Assembly: GCA_028708425.1 (NCBI GenBank)
Contig: JAQVYY010000016.1
Coordinates: 1-60,620 of the forward strand
DNA length: 60,620 nucleotides
Source of the DNA: Bacteroidales bacterium
GTDB lineage: Bacteria; Bacteroidota; Bacteroidia; Bacteroidales; Tenuifilaceae
Direction of reading: 5' to 3'
Both the position numbers and the translations under genes were made by a program. The notes beneath the pieces were generated by a model, which was not told the DNA's origin, searched no databases, and was given only the letters and a program-made list of their open reading frames with translations. Shown here one piece after another: positions 19,342-28,447 of this stretch (positions are counted from its first letter, which is position 1; each line of letters starts with the position of its first letter).

Positions 19342-20804
19342 GCTTGCAGTGATTTAAAAATTTCCGATACCTCTTCCTTATCATCAAAATGGTGCCTAAC
19401 GCCTTTAACCTCTTGATAGGTTTCGTGTCCTTTTCCAGCTATCAGTACAACGTCGTTTGGTGAGGCCAGCAGACAGGCTGTTCTGATGGCTTCGCGTCTA
19501 TCGGTGATTGTAAGCACTTGGCCTACCTGCGAGGGTTCAACTCCTTTTTTCATATCCTCTATTATTTCTGCTGGGTTTTCGTGGCGAGGATTATCGGCGG
19601 TGAGAATTACCATATGGCTTCCCTGTAGGGCAACCTGTGCCATGATAGGACGCTTCGTTTTATCCCTGTTTCCGCCTGCACCTACAACCGTAATGAGTCG
19701 GTTACCTTTATTTAAGATGCTGTTTAATGTTGATAAAACATTTTCAAGTGCATCGGGAGTGTGGGCGTAATCGACAACAGCAATAACCCCGTTGGGAGCA
19801 ACAAAGTTTTCGAACCGGCCATTAACGGGCCCCATACCGCTTATCGCGGTTAAAATCTCCTGCTGATCGAAATTTAGGAGCAATGCTGTTGCGTAAACGG
19901 CAAGCAGGTTATATGCGTTGAAATTACCAATTAGCCTTGACCATAATTCGATGTTATCGATATTGAGCAGCATTCCATGTGCGTGCTGTTCCACTATTTT
20001 GCAGCGGTAGCTAGCCATGCTTTTAATCGAGTAGGTGCTAATTTTTGCTTTCGTATTTTGCACCATCACCCTGCCATTCCTGTCGTCTACATTGGTTAGA
20101 GCAAAGGCGTTTTGCGAAAGGTTATCAAAGAGTAGTTTTTTTGCTTCAATGTACTCTTTAAACGTTTTATGATAGTCCAGGTGGTCATGTGTAATGTTGG
20201 TGAAAATTGCACCTGAAAATACGAGTCCTGCAACCCTTTTTTGATCCGTTGCGTGCGAGCTCACCTCCATAAAGCAGTGCGTACACCCTTGATTTACCAT
20301 CTCGCTAAGTAGGCTGTTTATTTCGATGACGTTTGGTGTTGTATGTGTGCTGGCAATGGCGGTTTCGCCAATCTGATTTTGTATGGTCGAAATAAGACCA
20401 GCTTTGCCTCCTAACGTGTTTATTAGCCTGTATAGTAGAGTAGCCGTTGTGGTTTTCCCGTTGGTGCCGGTAATGCCAACTAGTTTAAGCTTACCTGAGG
20501 GATTGCCGTAGAATTTGGCGGCAATTTTGCCCATTGCCTCGGCCGAATCTTTTACCTTTATAAAGGTAACGTTATCTTTCAGAGTGTTTTCTGGTATCTT
20601 TTCACAAACAATGGCGATTGCTCTTTTTTGAATTGCTTTTTCAATAAACTGATGCCCATCCACTAGGGTTCCTTTAATGGCAAAGAATATATTGCCACGT
20701 TCAACGTTTCTTGAATCTAAAGCAAGCCCAGAAATATTGATGTCCGTTTGGCCAACTATTTCTGTTGTGGTATCGTTGGGTAGTATGTTGTTAAGTCTTT
20801 TCAT
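19338..20804 (-). CDS. murE: UDP-MurNAc-tripeptide ligase MurE (meso-DAP type)
   Basis: MurE is the cytoplasmic ligase that adds the third stem residue to UDP-MurNAc-L-Ala-D-Glu. The 488-residue protein has the N-terminal motif [15 protein letters not shown], the ATP loop [16 protein letters not shown], the HATDQKRV region and a C-terminal [10 protein letters not shown] motif. The DNPR sequence is the established determinant for meso-diaminopimelate over lysine, so the cell wall is predicted to be of the DAP type. It lies 3 bp after ftsI and overlaps mraY by 4 bp. Confidence 0.98.
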   Translation of the reverse strand: MKRLNNILPNDTTTEIVGQTDINISGLALDSRNVERGNIFFAIKGTLVDGHQFIEKAIQKRAIAIVCEKIPENTLKDNVTFIKVKDSAEAMGKIAAKFYGNPSGKLKLVGITGTNGKTTTATLLYRLINTLGGKAGLISTIQNQIGETAIASTHTTPNVIEINSLLSEMVNQGCTHCFMEVSSHATDQKRVAGLVFSGAIFTNITHDHLDYHKTFKEYIEAKKLLFDNLSQNAFALTNVDDRNGRVMVQNTKAKISTYSIKSMASYRCKIVEQHAHGMLLNIDNIELWSRLIGNFNAYNLLAVYATALLLNFDQQEILTAISGMGPVNGRFENFVAPNGVIAVVDYAHTPDALENVLSTLNSILNKGNRLITVVGAGGNRDKTKRPIMAQVALQGSHMVILTADNPRHENPAEIIEDMKKGVEPSQVGQVLTITDRREAIRTACLLASPNDVVLIAGKGHETYQEVKGVRHHFDDKEEVSEIFKSLQA

Positions 20805-20807
20805 TGG

Positions 20808-22928
20808 CTAGCTAAAAGTCATTTCTAGTTTGATTTTTTGCCCTCTCTTTACCCTTACGCCTGGCTGTATCGACTGGCTTCGAACCGCACCCCGGCCAAT
20901 AACCATTACCTTTAATCCGCTGTTTTCGAGCAGATATATTGCATCCTGTAACGACATCCCGATAACGTTGGGTGTTAGGTTGGGTACTATTTCTCTTTCG
21001 TTTAGTTCAACCGACTGCTCGTTTCGGATCGTATTTGACCATATTTGGGCAGGAGATTCATCAACGATGGGGATGTTTAGCTCTTTAAATGCCTTTATTA
21101 ATGAGGGTTTATGTCCGCTTTTCGACTCGGGTAATTCAGCCAGAACAGGTTTGTTGCTAACCTCGGGAAACCAGTCGGGATTGGTTGCGTAAACCTTGTC
21201 GGCAATCTCTTTAAAGATAGGGCCAGCCACAAGGTTTCCGTAGAAAACGCTTCGCGATGGCGAGTTTACCACAACAATACATGAAAATTTTGGGTTGTCA
21301 GCCGGGAAGTATCCAACAAACGACGCTTGGTGGCTAACCCCTTTGGCCGATTTGTAACCTGAGACACCCTGTGCAATTTGGGCAGTACCTGTTTTTCCGG
21401 CGATTTTATAGCTCTCATTACGTAAGTTTCGCGCCGTACCATTTTCAACCACGCCCTCAAGAGCCTCGCGAACTTTTGCCAGCGTCTTTTTTGAACATAT
21501 TGAGGGGTTTATTATTTCAGACTTAAAATTTCGTTCGGTGCTGCCATGGTGGCGAATGGAATGAATAAATTTGGGTTTAACCATTTTCCCGTTGTTGGCT
21601 ACAGCGTTGTATAGTGTTAATGTCTGTAAGGGCGATAGTATTACCTCGTAACCAATGCTCATCATTGGAAGTGAAATGCCCGACCATAGTTTATCGGTTG
21701 GATATTTAATGTAGGGTATAGCTTCGCCTTTAAGGGGTATGCCCAGTGGCTGGTTCAGGTTCATGGCATATAGCCTATCGATAAACTTTTCCTCCTTGCC
21801 TTTATATTTTTCGGTAACCAGCATGGTTATGCCAACGTTCGAAGAGAGTTCAAATACTTCTTTTACCGATATTTTACCATAACCACCCCGTTTTGAGTCG
21901 CTTATTACCTGATCGTAGTACTTTATCCTTCCGTTTCCAGTATCAATAGTGTCTTCAAGAGAGACGTGTCCATCCTCGAGTAGTGCAATTAGCGATGCAA
22001 GCTTAAAGGTGGATCCCGGCTCGGTACCTTCGCCTATAGCGTAGTTAAAGACTTCGCTATAGGTTCCGTTTTCGTTTCGGCGTAGGTTGGCAATAGCCTT
22101 AATATTACCTGTTGAAACCTCCATTAGAATGGCCGAACCATGAACCGCATCGTGCTCACCCAGCTGGGTTCTAAGCGCTTTTTCGGCAACATCCTGCAGG
22201 GTAACATCAAGGGTTGTAATTACGTTCATGCCATCCTCTGGTTCAATTTGGATGGCGCTATTAACATCCAACCACATGTTACCGCTTCCCCTTTGCATTG
22301 TGCTAACCCCGGCTTTGCCCCTAAGTATATGGTCGTAGGCACCCTCAATCCCAACGGCAACTCCGCTCTCATTTGTAGTGCCTATAGAGCGAGATGCAAG
22401 GCTTGAGTGAGGTTTAATTCTTTGGTTTACCTGAACGGGGATAAATCCGCCCTTGTTGGGAGGCAAGCGGAATAACGGGAACTCTTTGATTTGCTTTAGT
22501 TCCAGATAGTTTACAAGCCTTGGCCCAACAGGGTAGTATCGTTTGTTGCGGGCAAATTTTCGGGCGTTAATAAGCTCCGATTTGTATGAGAAGTGAGACT
22601 TATCACGGAATAATTGTGATAGCCTTATGGCTAACGAGTCGATATTCGCATAGAATAGCTCATCGGTTAGGCCTGCAGCTTTTAGGTCTACACGAATTTC
22701 GAAGTAGGGCACCGATGTTGCTAACAGCCTGCCATCGTTGGCGCAGATGTCGCCCCGGTTTGGTTCAATGGTAATGTCGCGATAGGTAATGGTTTTAGCT
22801 TGAGCACGCAGATCCGCCCCCTCCACAAATTGAATGTAGATTATCTTGCCAATAATGGTTAAACCCAGTATACCGAAAATTGCGTATACCAAGCCAAAAC
22901 GAAATAGTATTTCCCTTTTTACTGACAT
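20808..22928 (-). CDS. ftsI: Septal transpeptidase FtsI (PBP3 type) with C-terminal PASTA domain
   Basis: FtsI is the class B penicillin-binding protein that crosslinks septal peptidoglycan. The 706-residue protein has an N-terminal membrane helix (about 12-34), a dimerisation/pedestal domain with IEPNRGDI, and a transpeptidase domain with the SxxK motif GSTFK (Ser305, Lys308), the SxN motif SSN (361-363) and the KTGTAQ motif (from Lys511). The last 65 residues (VPNLTPNVIGMSLQDAIYLL onward) form a PASTA domain. It lies 17 bp after ftsL. Confidence 0.97.
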   Translation of the reverse strand: MSVKREILFRFGLVYAIFGILGLTIIGKIIYIQFVEGADLRAQAKTITYRDITIEPNRGDICANDGRLLATSVPYFEIRVDLKAAGLTDELFYANIDSLAIRLSQLFRDKSHFSYKSELINARKFARNKRYYPVGPRLVNYLELKQIKEFPLFRLPPNKGGFIPVQVNQRIKPHSSLASRSIGTTNESGVAVGIEGAYDHILRGKAGVSTMQRGSGNMWLDVNSAIQIEPEDGMNVITTLDVTLQDVAEKALRTQLGEHDAVHGSAILMEVSTGNIKAIANLRRNENGTYSEVFNYAIGEGTEPGSTFKLASLIALLEDGHVSLEDTIDTGNGRIKYYDQVISDSKRGGYGKISVKEVFELSSNVGITMLVTEKYKGKEEKFIDRLYAMNLNQPLGIPLKGEAIPYIKYPTDKLWSGISLPMMSIGYEVILSPLQTLTLYNAVANNGKMVKPKFIHSIRHHGSTERNFKSEIINPSICSKKTLAKVREALEGVVENGTARNLRNESYKIAGKTGTAQIAQGVSGYKSAKGVSHQASFVGYFPADNPKFSCIVVVNSPSRSVFYGNLVAGPIFKEIADKVYATNPDWFPEVSNKPVLAELPESKSGHKPSLIKAFKELNIPIVDESPAQIWSNTIRNEQSVELNEREIVPNLTPNVIGMSLQDAIYLLENSGLKVMVIGRGAVRSQSIQPGVRVKRGQKIKLEMTFS

Positions 22929-22945
22929 TTATTTATTCTCTTTAT

Positions 22946-23317
22946 CTAGAGTTTTGCTTTAATCTTTTTTGGTGGAACCACAGATGCTTCAAGACCGAGA
23001 CCTTTTTCTTCGACCATTCGTGCAACCTGGCTCTGCTTGCTTATGTGCATTAGCTGTGCCGCTGTTGTTATGGATTCGGCCCTTAGGTTTTTTACCTCAA
23101 CCTGCACCTTTTGCCCCTCGCGTATCAGCTTCTCGTATCGATACTTGTTGCCGATGTATATTAGTGCAAGGAATGCAAGGAATAGGGTGTAGGGTATTTG
23201 GTTCGACACCTTATCCTTACTTAGCAAGCTGCCATCGAGGATGGATAGCACTCCCTTTCGCTTTTCTTTTGGTTGCGACTGGGCATCGATAAATTCTATG
23301 CGCTCCTTTTTACTCAT
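22946..23317 (-). CDS. ftsL: FtsL-like divisome protein
   Basis: This 123-residue protein has a charged cytoplasmic N-terminus (about 40 residues), one membrane helix (IPYTLFLAFLALIYIGNKY) and a periplasmic coiled coil with heptad-like spacing (YEKLIREGQKVQVEVKNLRA), the layout of FtsL, which recruits FtsI/FtsW. Primary sequence is not conserved enough for a motif call; the position between rsmH (4-bp ATGA overlap) and ftsI is decisive. Confidence 0.88.
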   Translation of the reverse strand: MSKKERIEFIDAQSQPKEKRKGVLSILDGSLLSKDKVSNQIPYTLFLAFLALIYIGNKYRYEKLIREGQKVQVEVKNLRAESITTAAQLMHISKQSQVARMVEEKGLGLEASVVPPKKIKAKL

Positions 23318-24213
23318 TTCTTTTGTGCAATTCTAAGCTTTGCGCTCCGTGAGCGAGGGTTCTCCTCAATCTCTTTTTCTGTGGGTACTATAACCTTCCT
23401 ATTTATTTGCTCGAAGTCTGACTCTACATTACCGTAAAAATCTGACTTAATTTCGCCCTTAAAATTTCCACTTCGTATAAAGTTTTTTACCATTCGGTCT
23501 TCGAGCGAGTGGTAAGATATAACCACGAGCCTGCCGTTGGGGTTAAGTGTTGCCGTAGTATTTTTTAGCATCTCCTTAAGTGTTTCCATCTCCTGATTTA
23601 CCTCAATCCGGACAGCCTGAAAAATTTTAGCAAGCTGCTTGTTTGTTTGTTGCGTTGGAAACATGGGGCTTAAAATTTCAACCAGGTTTTCAACAGTAGC
23701 TATGGGTTCGTTTTCCCTATGTTTTACTATCGTTTGGGCAATTTTGTAGGCGTTCGAAACTTCTCCGTATATCGATAGTAATTGTGCTAGTTCCTTTTCG
23801 CTGTATGTATTTACCACCTCCTTGGCAGAAAGTTTTGCATTTTGGTTCATGCGCATATCTAGCGGCCCCTCAAAACGGAACGAGAAACCTCTTTCGGGAT
23901 TATCGAAATGCATTGACGAAACACCCAGATCGGCTAGTATTCCGTCAACCTTACCTATTTTGTGATATCGTAAGAAGTTTTTAAAATACTTAAAATTACT
24001 ATGTATTAGCATAAACCTTTTGTCGTCAATAGCATTGGCAAATGCTGCCTTATCCTGATCAAAAGCAATTAATCGCCCTTTTTTAGAAAGATGTTTTATT
24101 ACTTCGTGCGAATGTCCACCCCCACCGAAGGTAAGGTCGAGGTAGGTTCCGTTGGGCAAAATATTTAAACCCTCAATGCTCTCGCGAAGCAGTACTGGAA
24201 CATGGTATGCCAT
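23314..24213 (-). CDS. rsmH: 16S rRNA (cytosine-1402-N4)-methyltransferase RsmH
   Basis: RsmH (MraW) is the SAM-dependent methyltransferase acting on C1402 of 16S rRNA. The 299-residue protein has the SAM-binding motif LDLTFGGGGHSHEV, the LADLGVSSMHFDNPERGFSF signature and the YHSLEDRMVKNF motif near the C-terminus. The start codon overlaps the mraZ stop (TAATG), and its own stop overlaps the ftsL start. Confidence 0.97.
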   Translation of the reverse strand: MAYHVPVLLRESIEGLNILPNGTYLDLTFGGGGHSHEVIKHLSKKGRLIAFDQDKAAFANAIDDKRFMLIHSNFKYFKNFLRYHKIGKVDGILADLGVSSMHFDNPERGFSFRFEGPLDMRMNQNAKLSAKEVVNTYSEKELAQLLSIYGEVSNAYKIAQTIVKHRENEPIATVENLVEILSPMFPTQQTNKQLAKIFQAVRIEVNQEMETLKEMLKNTTATLNPNGRLVVISYHSLEDRMVKNFIRSGNFKGEIKSDFYGNVESDFEQINRKVIVPTEKEIEENPRSRSAKLRIAQKK

Positions 24214-24677
24214 TACTCGTTGCTTAATGGTGATGAACCTAATATTTTTTCTGCTAGCTCTGCAAATGCATCCTCGTTAATTTCATGCGTATCGTATACC
24301 TCTTTTGCCCAAATTTCGATACGGTTATCCTGGCCCGTTAGGGCAAGCTCTTTACTTGCGTTAATTGCCTCGAGCAGGCGCTTTGGGATTAGTATACGGC
24401 CGTTCGAGTCCAGTGCCAATTCTGCGGTACCCCGGTAGAATTCCCTTAAAAACCTGCTGTGCTCTCGGTTATAAGGATTGGTGTTTTTCCTAATCAGCTC
24501 GTTTTGGCGCTCCCATTCTTCCATGGTGTATAGCACCAAACACTTGTCGAATATGTCTTTCTTAACCACATAGCGATCCTGAGAGGCAGATTTATTCTGC
24601 TTCTTAAGCGCAGATGGGAAAAGCAACCTGCCCTTATCGTCAACCTTACATGTGTAATCGCCTATGAAAGAAGTCAT
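24213..24677 (-). CDS. mraZ: Transcriptional regulator MraZ
   Basis: MraZ is an AbrB-fold DNA-binding protein with two SpoVT/AbrB domains that regulates the dcw operon from its own promoter. I chose ATG 24677 (MTSFIGDYTCKVDDKGR), which matches the family N-terminus and gives 154 residues. The longer frame that opens upstream would run through the operator and is not supported. Repeated family motifs are visible: KVDDKGRLLFPSALKK in domain 1 and ALDSNGRILIPKRLLE in domain 2. It is the first gene of the cluster; its probable operator lies 42-76 bp upstream of the start codon. Confidence 0.95.
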   Translation of the reverse strand: MTSFIGDYTCKVDDKGRLLFPSALKKQNKSASQDRYVVKKDIFDKCLVLYTMEEWERQNELIRKNTNPYNREHSRFLREFYRGTAELALDSNGRILIPKRLLEAINASKELALTGQDNRIEIWAKEVYDTHEINEDAFAELAEKILGSSPLSNE

Positions 24678-24701
24678 ATTGATTTTGGTTTTCAAAAAGT
24701 A

Positions 24702-24753
24702 AAAATATAATAAATTTTCCCATTTTAAACCAAAAACACCCACTTTTTCCCAC
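24702..24753 (-). promoter_or_regulatory. Predicted dcw promoter with MraZ operator boxes
   Basis: On the minus strand two GTGGG boxes (24749-24753 and 24739-24743) are followed by two weaker boxes, TTGGT (24729-24733) and ATGGG (24719-24723), all at an exact 10-bp period. MraZ is known to bind TGGGN direct repeats spaced by 5 bp upstream of mraZ. A possible Bacteroidota promoter overlaps them: TTTTTG (24731-24736) as the -33 element, 21 bp of spacer, then TATATTTT (24702-24709), one base from TAnnTTTG. MraZ binding would cover the -33 element. Confidence 0.65.
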
Positions 24754-25088
24754 TTTGTTGATAACTTTTTTTGTTTTCAACTTTAAAAACTAACCGATGA
24801 TGCTCTGTATCTCCTGTAAAGTATAGGGTATAGGAATTCCTCCCGCTTTTTTTAAGCTCTCCAAGGATTGTTCGTAAACGTGAGCGGGGGCAATTTTACA
24901 TGAAGTGTTTTTTAAACTCTTGCAGCTAGATTTTCAGCAAGTCGATAAATGATTGTTCCTGAGGTGGCTGCGGTTTCAGTTATATAGTAGGAAGTTAATC
25001 CAGCGTTGTACTAATTATTTTTCTAACTACTGAATTTAATGGATAGTAATTGCCGAAAACGGTGGGGGCATTAGCCGTTGGGTTTATT

Positions 25089-25233
25089 ACCAATTATTCA
25101 GCTAAATAATTGCTATCTCCTGCAGCAACTAAACCTCACAACCAATCTAGTTGCCCAAAATTGGGCTCCACTATGTTGGGGGGTAACCCCCATTTGCATT
25201 CATCTTTTACAAATATGTTGAATAATGAGGGTT
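25089..25233 (+). repeat. Dispersed four-hairpin repeat, copy 4 (full length)
   Basis: All four parts are present: CAATTATT...AATAATTG, a decayed stem 2 (GCTATCTCCTGCAGC), the stem 3 region (CCAATCTAG...CAAAATTGG) and stem 4 (AACCCCCATTT ... AATGAGGGTT, where both arms have changed together and still pair). It lies in the 758-bp spacer between mraZ and the response regulator gene. Besides the operator, that spacer also contains faint coding-like remnants at 24790-25010. Confidence 0.85.
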
Positions 25234-25435
25234 ATTATACGGAGAGTAAAAGGATTAGACACAATAGCCCCGAATGGTAAAGCAAAAAGACGAAACGATA
25301 AACGCTATAAATATTCAATCTATTGGTGTTTTTTTATTTACAATGGCTTGTATAACTTACTGAAAATATTCCCAATACAATAATATGTTCTGCCGTATTT
25401 AGGGTGTGTAGTAGGGTATAAGTAATTAGCTGGGG

Positions 25436-25798
25436 TTAACCTATAGCACTGCTAATGGTTCTCTCCATTTCGGGGATATTTAGCGGCTTATTGAAGCATT
25501 TTAATATTAACCCACTGTTAAGAGCATCCTCAATTTCAGGTAAAATTTGGTATCCGGTTAGAATAAAGAACGTAATATGTGGGTATTTTGATTTTGCTTT
25601 TGTAATAAATTCAATTCCATTCATTTCGGGCATTTTCATGTCGCTAATTACGAGCGATATTTCTGGGTGTTCCTCTAGTGTTTTTAGCCCGTCGGCACCC
25701 GATAGGCTGGTTAGAACGTTATACTTTTCTTTAAAGTTGAGCTCAAGCAGCATTAGGTTAATTCTCTCATCATCAACGTAAAGTATGGTTTTTTTCAT
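25436..25798 (-). CDS. Single-domain response regulator (CheY-like)
   Basis: This 120-residue protein is a stand-alone receiver domain: acidic pair YVDDE near residue 10, phospho-acceptor Asp in VISDMKMPEMNG (about residue 53), Thr in FFILTGY and Lys in CFNKPL. There is no output domain, so it must act by protein contact or as a phosphorelay intermediate. It lies 6 bp downstream of the PAS histidine kinase and is almost certainly co-transcribed and phosphorylated by it. Confidence 0.92.
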   Translation of the reverse strand: MKKTILYVDDERINLMLLELNFKEKYNVLTSLSGADGLKTLEEHPEISLVISDMKMPEMNGIEFITKAKSKYPHITFFILTGYQILPEIEDALNSGLILKCFNKPLNIPEMERTISSAIG

Positions 25799-25804
25799 GG
25801 CTGT

Positions 25805-28078
25805 TTACTGTGTTTGTTTTAGTCTGATAAAGATAGTGGTACCATCTCCTTTTTGCGATTGGATTTCAATTTCCCCATTAATTTCTTTAATGATATCGTG
25901 AGCCGTAGTTAATCCTAAGCCCGTACTTTTGGGTGATTTAGTTGAATAAAAAGGGTCGAAAACCCGGCTTAAGTCTTCATCTGTAATGCCTACTCCAGAA
26001 TCGGCAATGGATATTTCAATTACCCCGTTGGTTTGCTTTGTTCGAATATTTATTTCCCCTTTTTCGGGAATTGCTTGTATTGAGTTGGTTATTATATTGT
26101 ATATGGCCTGATGTAACTTACCCTCGTTGCCAGTTGCAACTAGTTTATTGTTAGTAAATTTGGTGTTTATTTCTATGTTATTGCTTTTACCACTGTTGAT
26201 TATTTGGATACAGTTATTGATAATAGAATGAATATCAAGATTTTCGTTTAGCTGCGTATTTTGCCTGCTAAACCGGCTAAGGCTTTTTACAATATTTGCT
26301 GCCCGCTCAACACCGTTGTTTATCGAATCAATTAGCGGGGTAAAGTACTCTTTATGGTCGTTTAGGTTGTTATGAACATAGGTGTTTATGGCGTATGCCC
26401 CACCACTAATAAAATTTAGCGGGTTGTTTATTTCGTGGGCAACTCCCGAGGCCAAAGTTCCCAGCGAAGCCATTTTTTCGTTGTGGACTAAATGTTTCTG
26501 AGTGTTTTTTAGTTCGCTAAGTGTTTTTTCGAGTTCCTTTCTATGTACATCTAATTTTTCGTTGGTGGCAAGTAGCTCTTCATTAGCGGCAATTAGTTCT
26601 TCACTACGCTCTTTAACCAACTCTTCAAGGTTATGCCTGTGTTTTTCTAGCTCTTTTTCAGTTTTTTTCTTATCGGTAATGTTTATAGCGGTTGTAAGTA
26701 TAGCTTTTTCGCTTTGAAGCTGAATTATTTTACTTGATATAAGGTAATAGGCTGTATTATTACTCTTGTCTGTTATTTTAAGATCTCTGTTTGCAACCAA
26801 ACCATTTTGCTGTAACGATTTAAAAAAATCTTTTTTCCATTTAGGGTCAATTTGAAAATATAGGTTTTCGGTTGTTTTACCTTTTACATCATCTAAAGTC
26901 AACCCCGTGTTAGTAGTGTATGCTTTGTTTACAATCAGGTACTTACCTTTAGTGTCAGTAACCATAATTGCGCTAGGCGCAAGTTCAATAACGGTTCTAA
27001 AAAGTTCTTCGTTTTGTTTAATTATTGCTTCCGATTTTTTACGTTCCGTAATGTCAGTTACAGAGCCCCTAATCCCCACTATTTTATCATCCTCTGTAAT
27101 TGCGTTTGCATGTATTTCAATTGGTAGTTTCTCACCATTTTTTTTAATGGTTATTAGCTCTAAGCCTAGCGTGGGTTTGTTGTTTATTACGTTTTTTAGT
27201 ATTCCTTTTGCAATGGGGCGACTCTCATCTGTAATTATCGATGTAAGGGTAATTCCTTCTTTTAAATCTTTTTGTGAATAACCGTATAGTTTTAAGCCCG
27301 ATTGGTTTGTAAAAGTAATGGTGCCGTTAAGGTTTGCTTCAAATATTGCTTGCGGAAGCAGTTCGGTCATTTCGCGATATTTTTTCTCGCTCTTGGCAAG
27401 TGCAATTTCAATTGCCTTACGTCTTTTGATGTCTTTTTCACCTTTTTTTAGAGCGTTGTTATTTATTCTGAATACATTATAAGCCACAGCTCCAGTAAAG
27501 AGTAGCGCAACGGATATATCAAGAATAATATTGCTGGCAACAGCATTTGAAATACCCAGGTTGCTTTTTTGGGTAGTTACAAAAAATACCAGTAGAGCTA
27601 TGTTTGCTAGCGTGTAAACAATAATATTTGCACCTTTTTTTTTCGATAGTAGCGGAGTCATTGATAGTATCGCAACCAGAAAAACAAGGGAGTGGAGTCT
27701 GGTTATTGTTTCTGCTTTGTCAATTAAAACAATGAGCCAAACAGCAGTTGTAGCAGTGATTATAAGTAAATTTCCCGATATTCTGAAATGCCCTTTTCTA
27801 AGAAGAATTTGGCAAACTATAAAAACACATAGGGTGATTACCTCTGGTATCAGAACGGGTAAGTAGGTTTTATTGCTTAGTGAGTTTATTAGCTGTATGT
27901 GTATGGTAGATATTACCAGAATAGCCATGGTAATTATAAGCAATGTAGTTAGGTAGTAAATAGATTTTGTTTTTTGCTTCGTTACGTAATTAGAAGCAGA
28001 GTAACGTTTTAATGCAGCAGGTAGTTTTTCGCTCCTACTTATGTTATGTATTTTTTTGAAAAAATTAAGAATACCCAT
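25805..28078 (-). CDS. Membrane PAS-domain sensor histidine kinase
   Basis: The 757-residue protein has six or so membrane helices (residues 40-205) and two PAS domains (about 233-345 and 355-470, each ending in the usual DITERKK/NITDKKK coiled-coil entry). A long coiled coil with ELLATNEKLD-type repeats (470-535) leads to HisKA with GVAHEINNPLNF (His548) and an intact HATPase domain: N-box NIITNSIQAI (Asn665), G1 box DSGVGI (693-698), G2 box STGLGL (718-723). The HEINNP motif places it with NtrB/DctB-like kinases. Unlike the hybrid kinase at 540-2309, its ATP site is complete. It pairs with the response regulator 6 bp downstream. The signal sensed is not evident. Confidence 0.92.
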   Translation of the reverse strand: MGILNFFKKIHNISRSEKLPAALKRYSASNYVTKQKTKSIYYLTTLLIITMAILVISTIHIQLINSLSNKTYLPVLIPEVITLCVFIVCQILLRKGHFRISGNLLIITATTAVWLIVLIDKAETITRLHSLVFLVAILSMTPLLSKKKGANIIVYTLANIALLVFFVTTQKSNLGISNAVASNIILDISVALLFTGAVAYNVFRINNNALKKGEKDIKRRKAIEIALAKSEKKYREMTELLPQAIFEANLNGTITFTNQSGLKLYGYSQKDLKEGITLTSIITDESRPIAKGILKNVINNKPTLGLELITIKKNGEKLPIEIHANAITEDDKIVGIRGSVTDITERKKSEAIIKQNEELFRTVIELAPSAIMVTDTKGKYLIVNKAYTTNTGLTLDDVKGKTTENLYFQIDPKWKKDFFKSLQQNGLVANRDLKITDKSNNTAYYLISSKIIQLQSEKAILTTAINITDKKKTEKELEKHRHNLEELVKERSEELIAANEELLATNEKLDVHRKELEKTLSELKNTQKHLVHNEKMASLGTLASGVAHEINNPLNFISGGAYAINTYVHNNLNDHKEYFTPLIDSINNGVERAANIVKSLSRFSRQNTQLNENLDIHSIINNCIQIINSGKSNNIEINTKFTNNKLVATGNEGKLHQAIYNIITNSIQAIPEKGEINIRTKQTNGVIEISIADSGVGITDEDLSRVFDPFYSTKSPKSTGLGLTTAHDIIKEINGEIEIQSQKGDGTTIFIRLKQTQ

Positions 28079-28106
28079 TCCTTATTTTTAGTTTTCTGGT
28101 AATTAT

Positions 28107-28254
28107 TTAATCCCATTTATTCATTCGAATAGTTACTGTCTCGGACAGCGACTAAGTTTCACAACCAATTTTGTTACCCAAAATTGGGCTCAACTATGTT
28201 GGGGTAACCCGCATTTACATTCATCTTTTACAAGTTTATGAATAATGTGGGTTA
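28107..28254 (+). repeat. Dispersed four-hairpin repeat, copy 5 (full length)
   Basis: Stem 2 is perfect (GCGACTA preceded by GTCTCGGAC), and stem 3 is the best preserved in the window (CCAATTTTG ttac CCAAAATTGG). Stem 4 is AACCCGCATT ... AATGTGGGTT with inner arms ATTCATC / TATGAAT. It lies between the sensor kinase gene and the terminator of the mscS gene, in the 369-bp spacer 28079-28447. Confidence 0.9.
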
Positions 28255-28386
28255 ATTGTTTCAAACTTTGTAACTATATGTAATACGAAACAAACTTTTA
28301 AATAGCAATGTAATTTTCTTTTAATCCAAATGCTAATTTTTTTTACCAAATCATTTTTCTTCCTGATAAAAGCATCTAAAAGCAAA

Positions 28387-28428
28387 ACGAACCAATTTTT
28401 TACTTAAAAAAGATTGGCTCGCTTTTTT
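28387..28428 (-). terminator. Terminator after the MscS-type channel gene
   Basis: On the minus strand GCGAGCCAATCTTTTTT pairs imperfectly with AAAAAATTGGTTCGTTTT across a short loop and runs into T-rich sequence. It begins about 20 bp after the stop codon of the mscS-type gene. Confidence 0.65.
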
Positions 28429-28447
28429 ATCAGGTTATATTGTGTTA

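Noticed and set aside
24678-24743. Upstream extension of mraZ by 22 codons
   Set aside because: It runs through the operator and promoter, and the family N-terminus fits ATG 24677.
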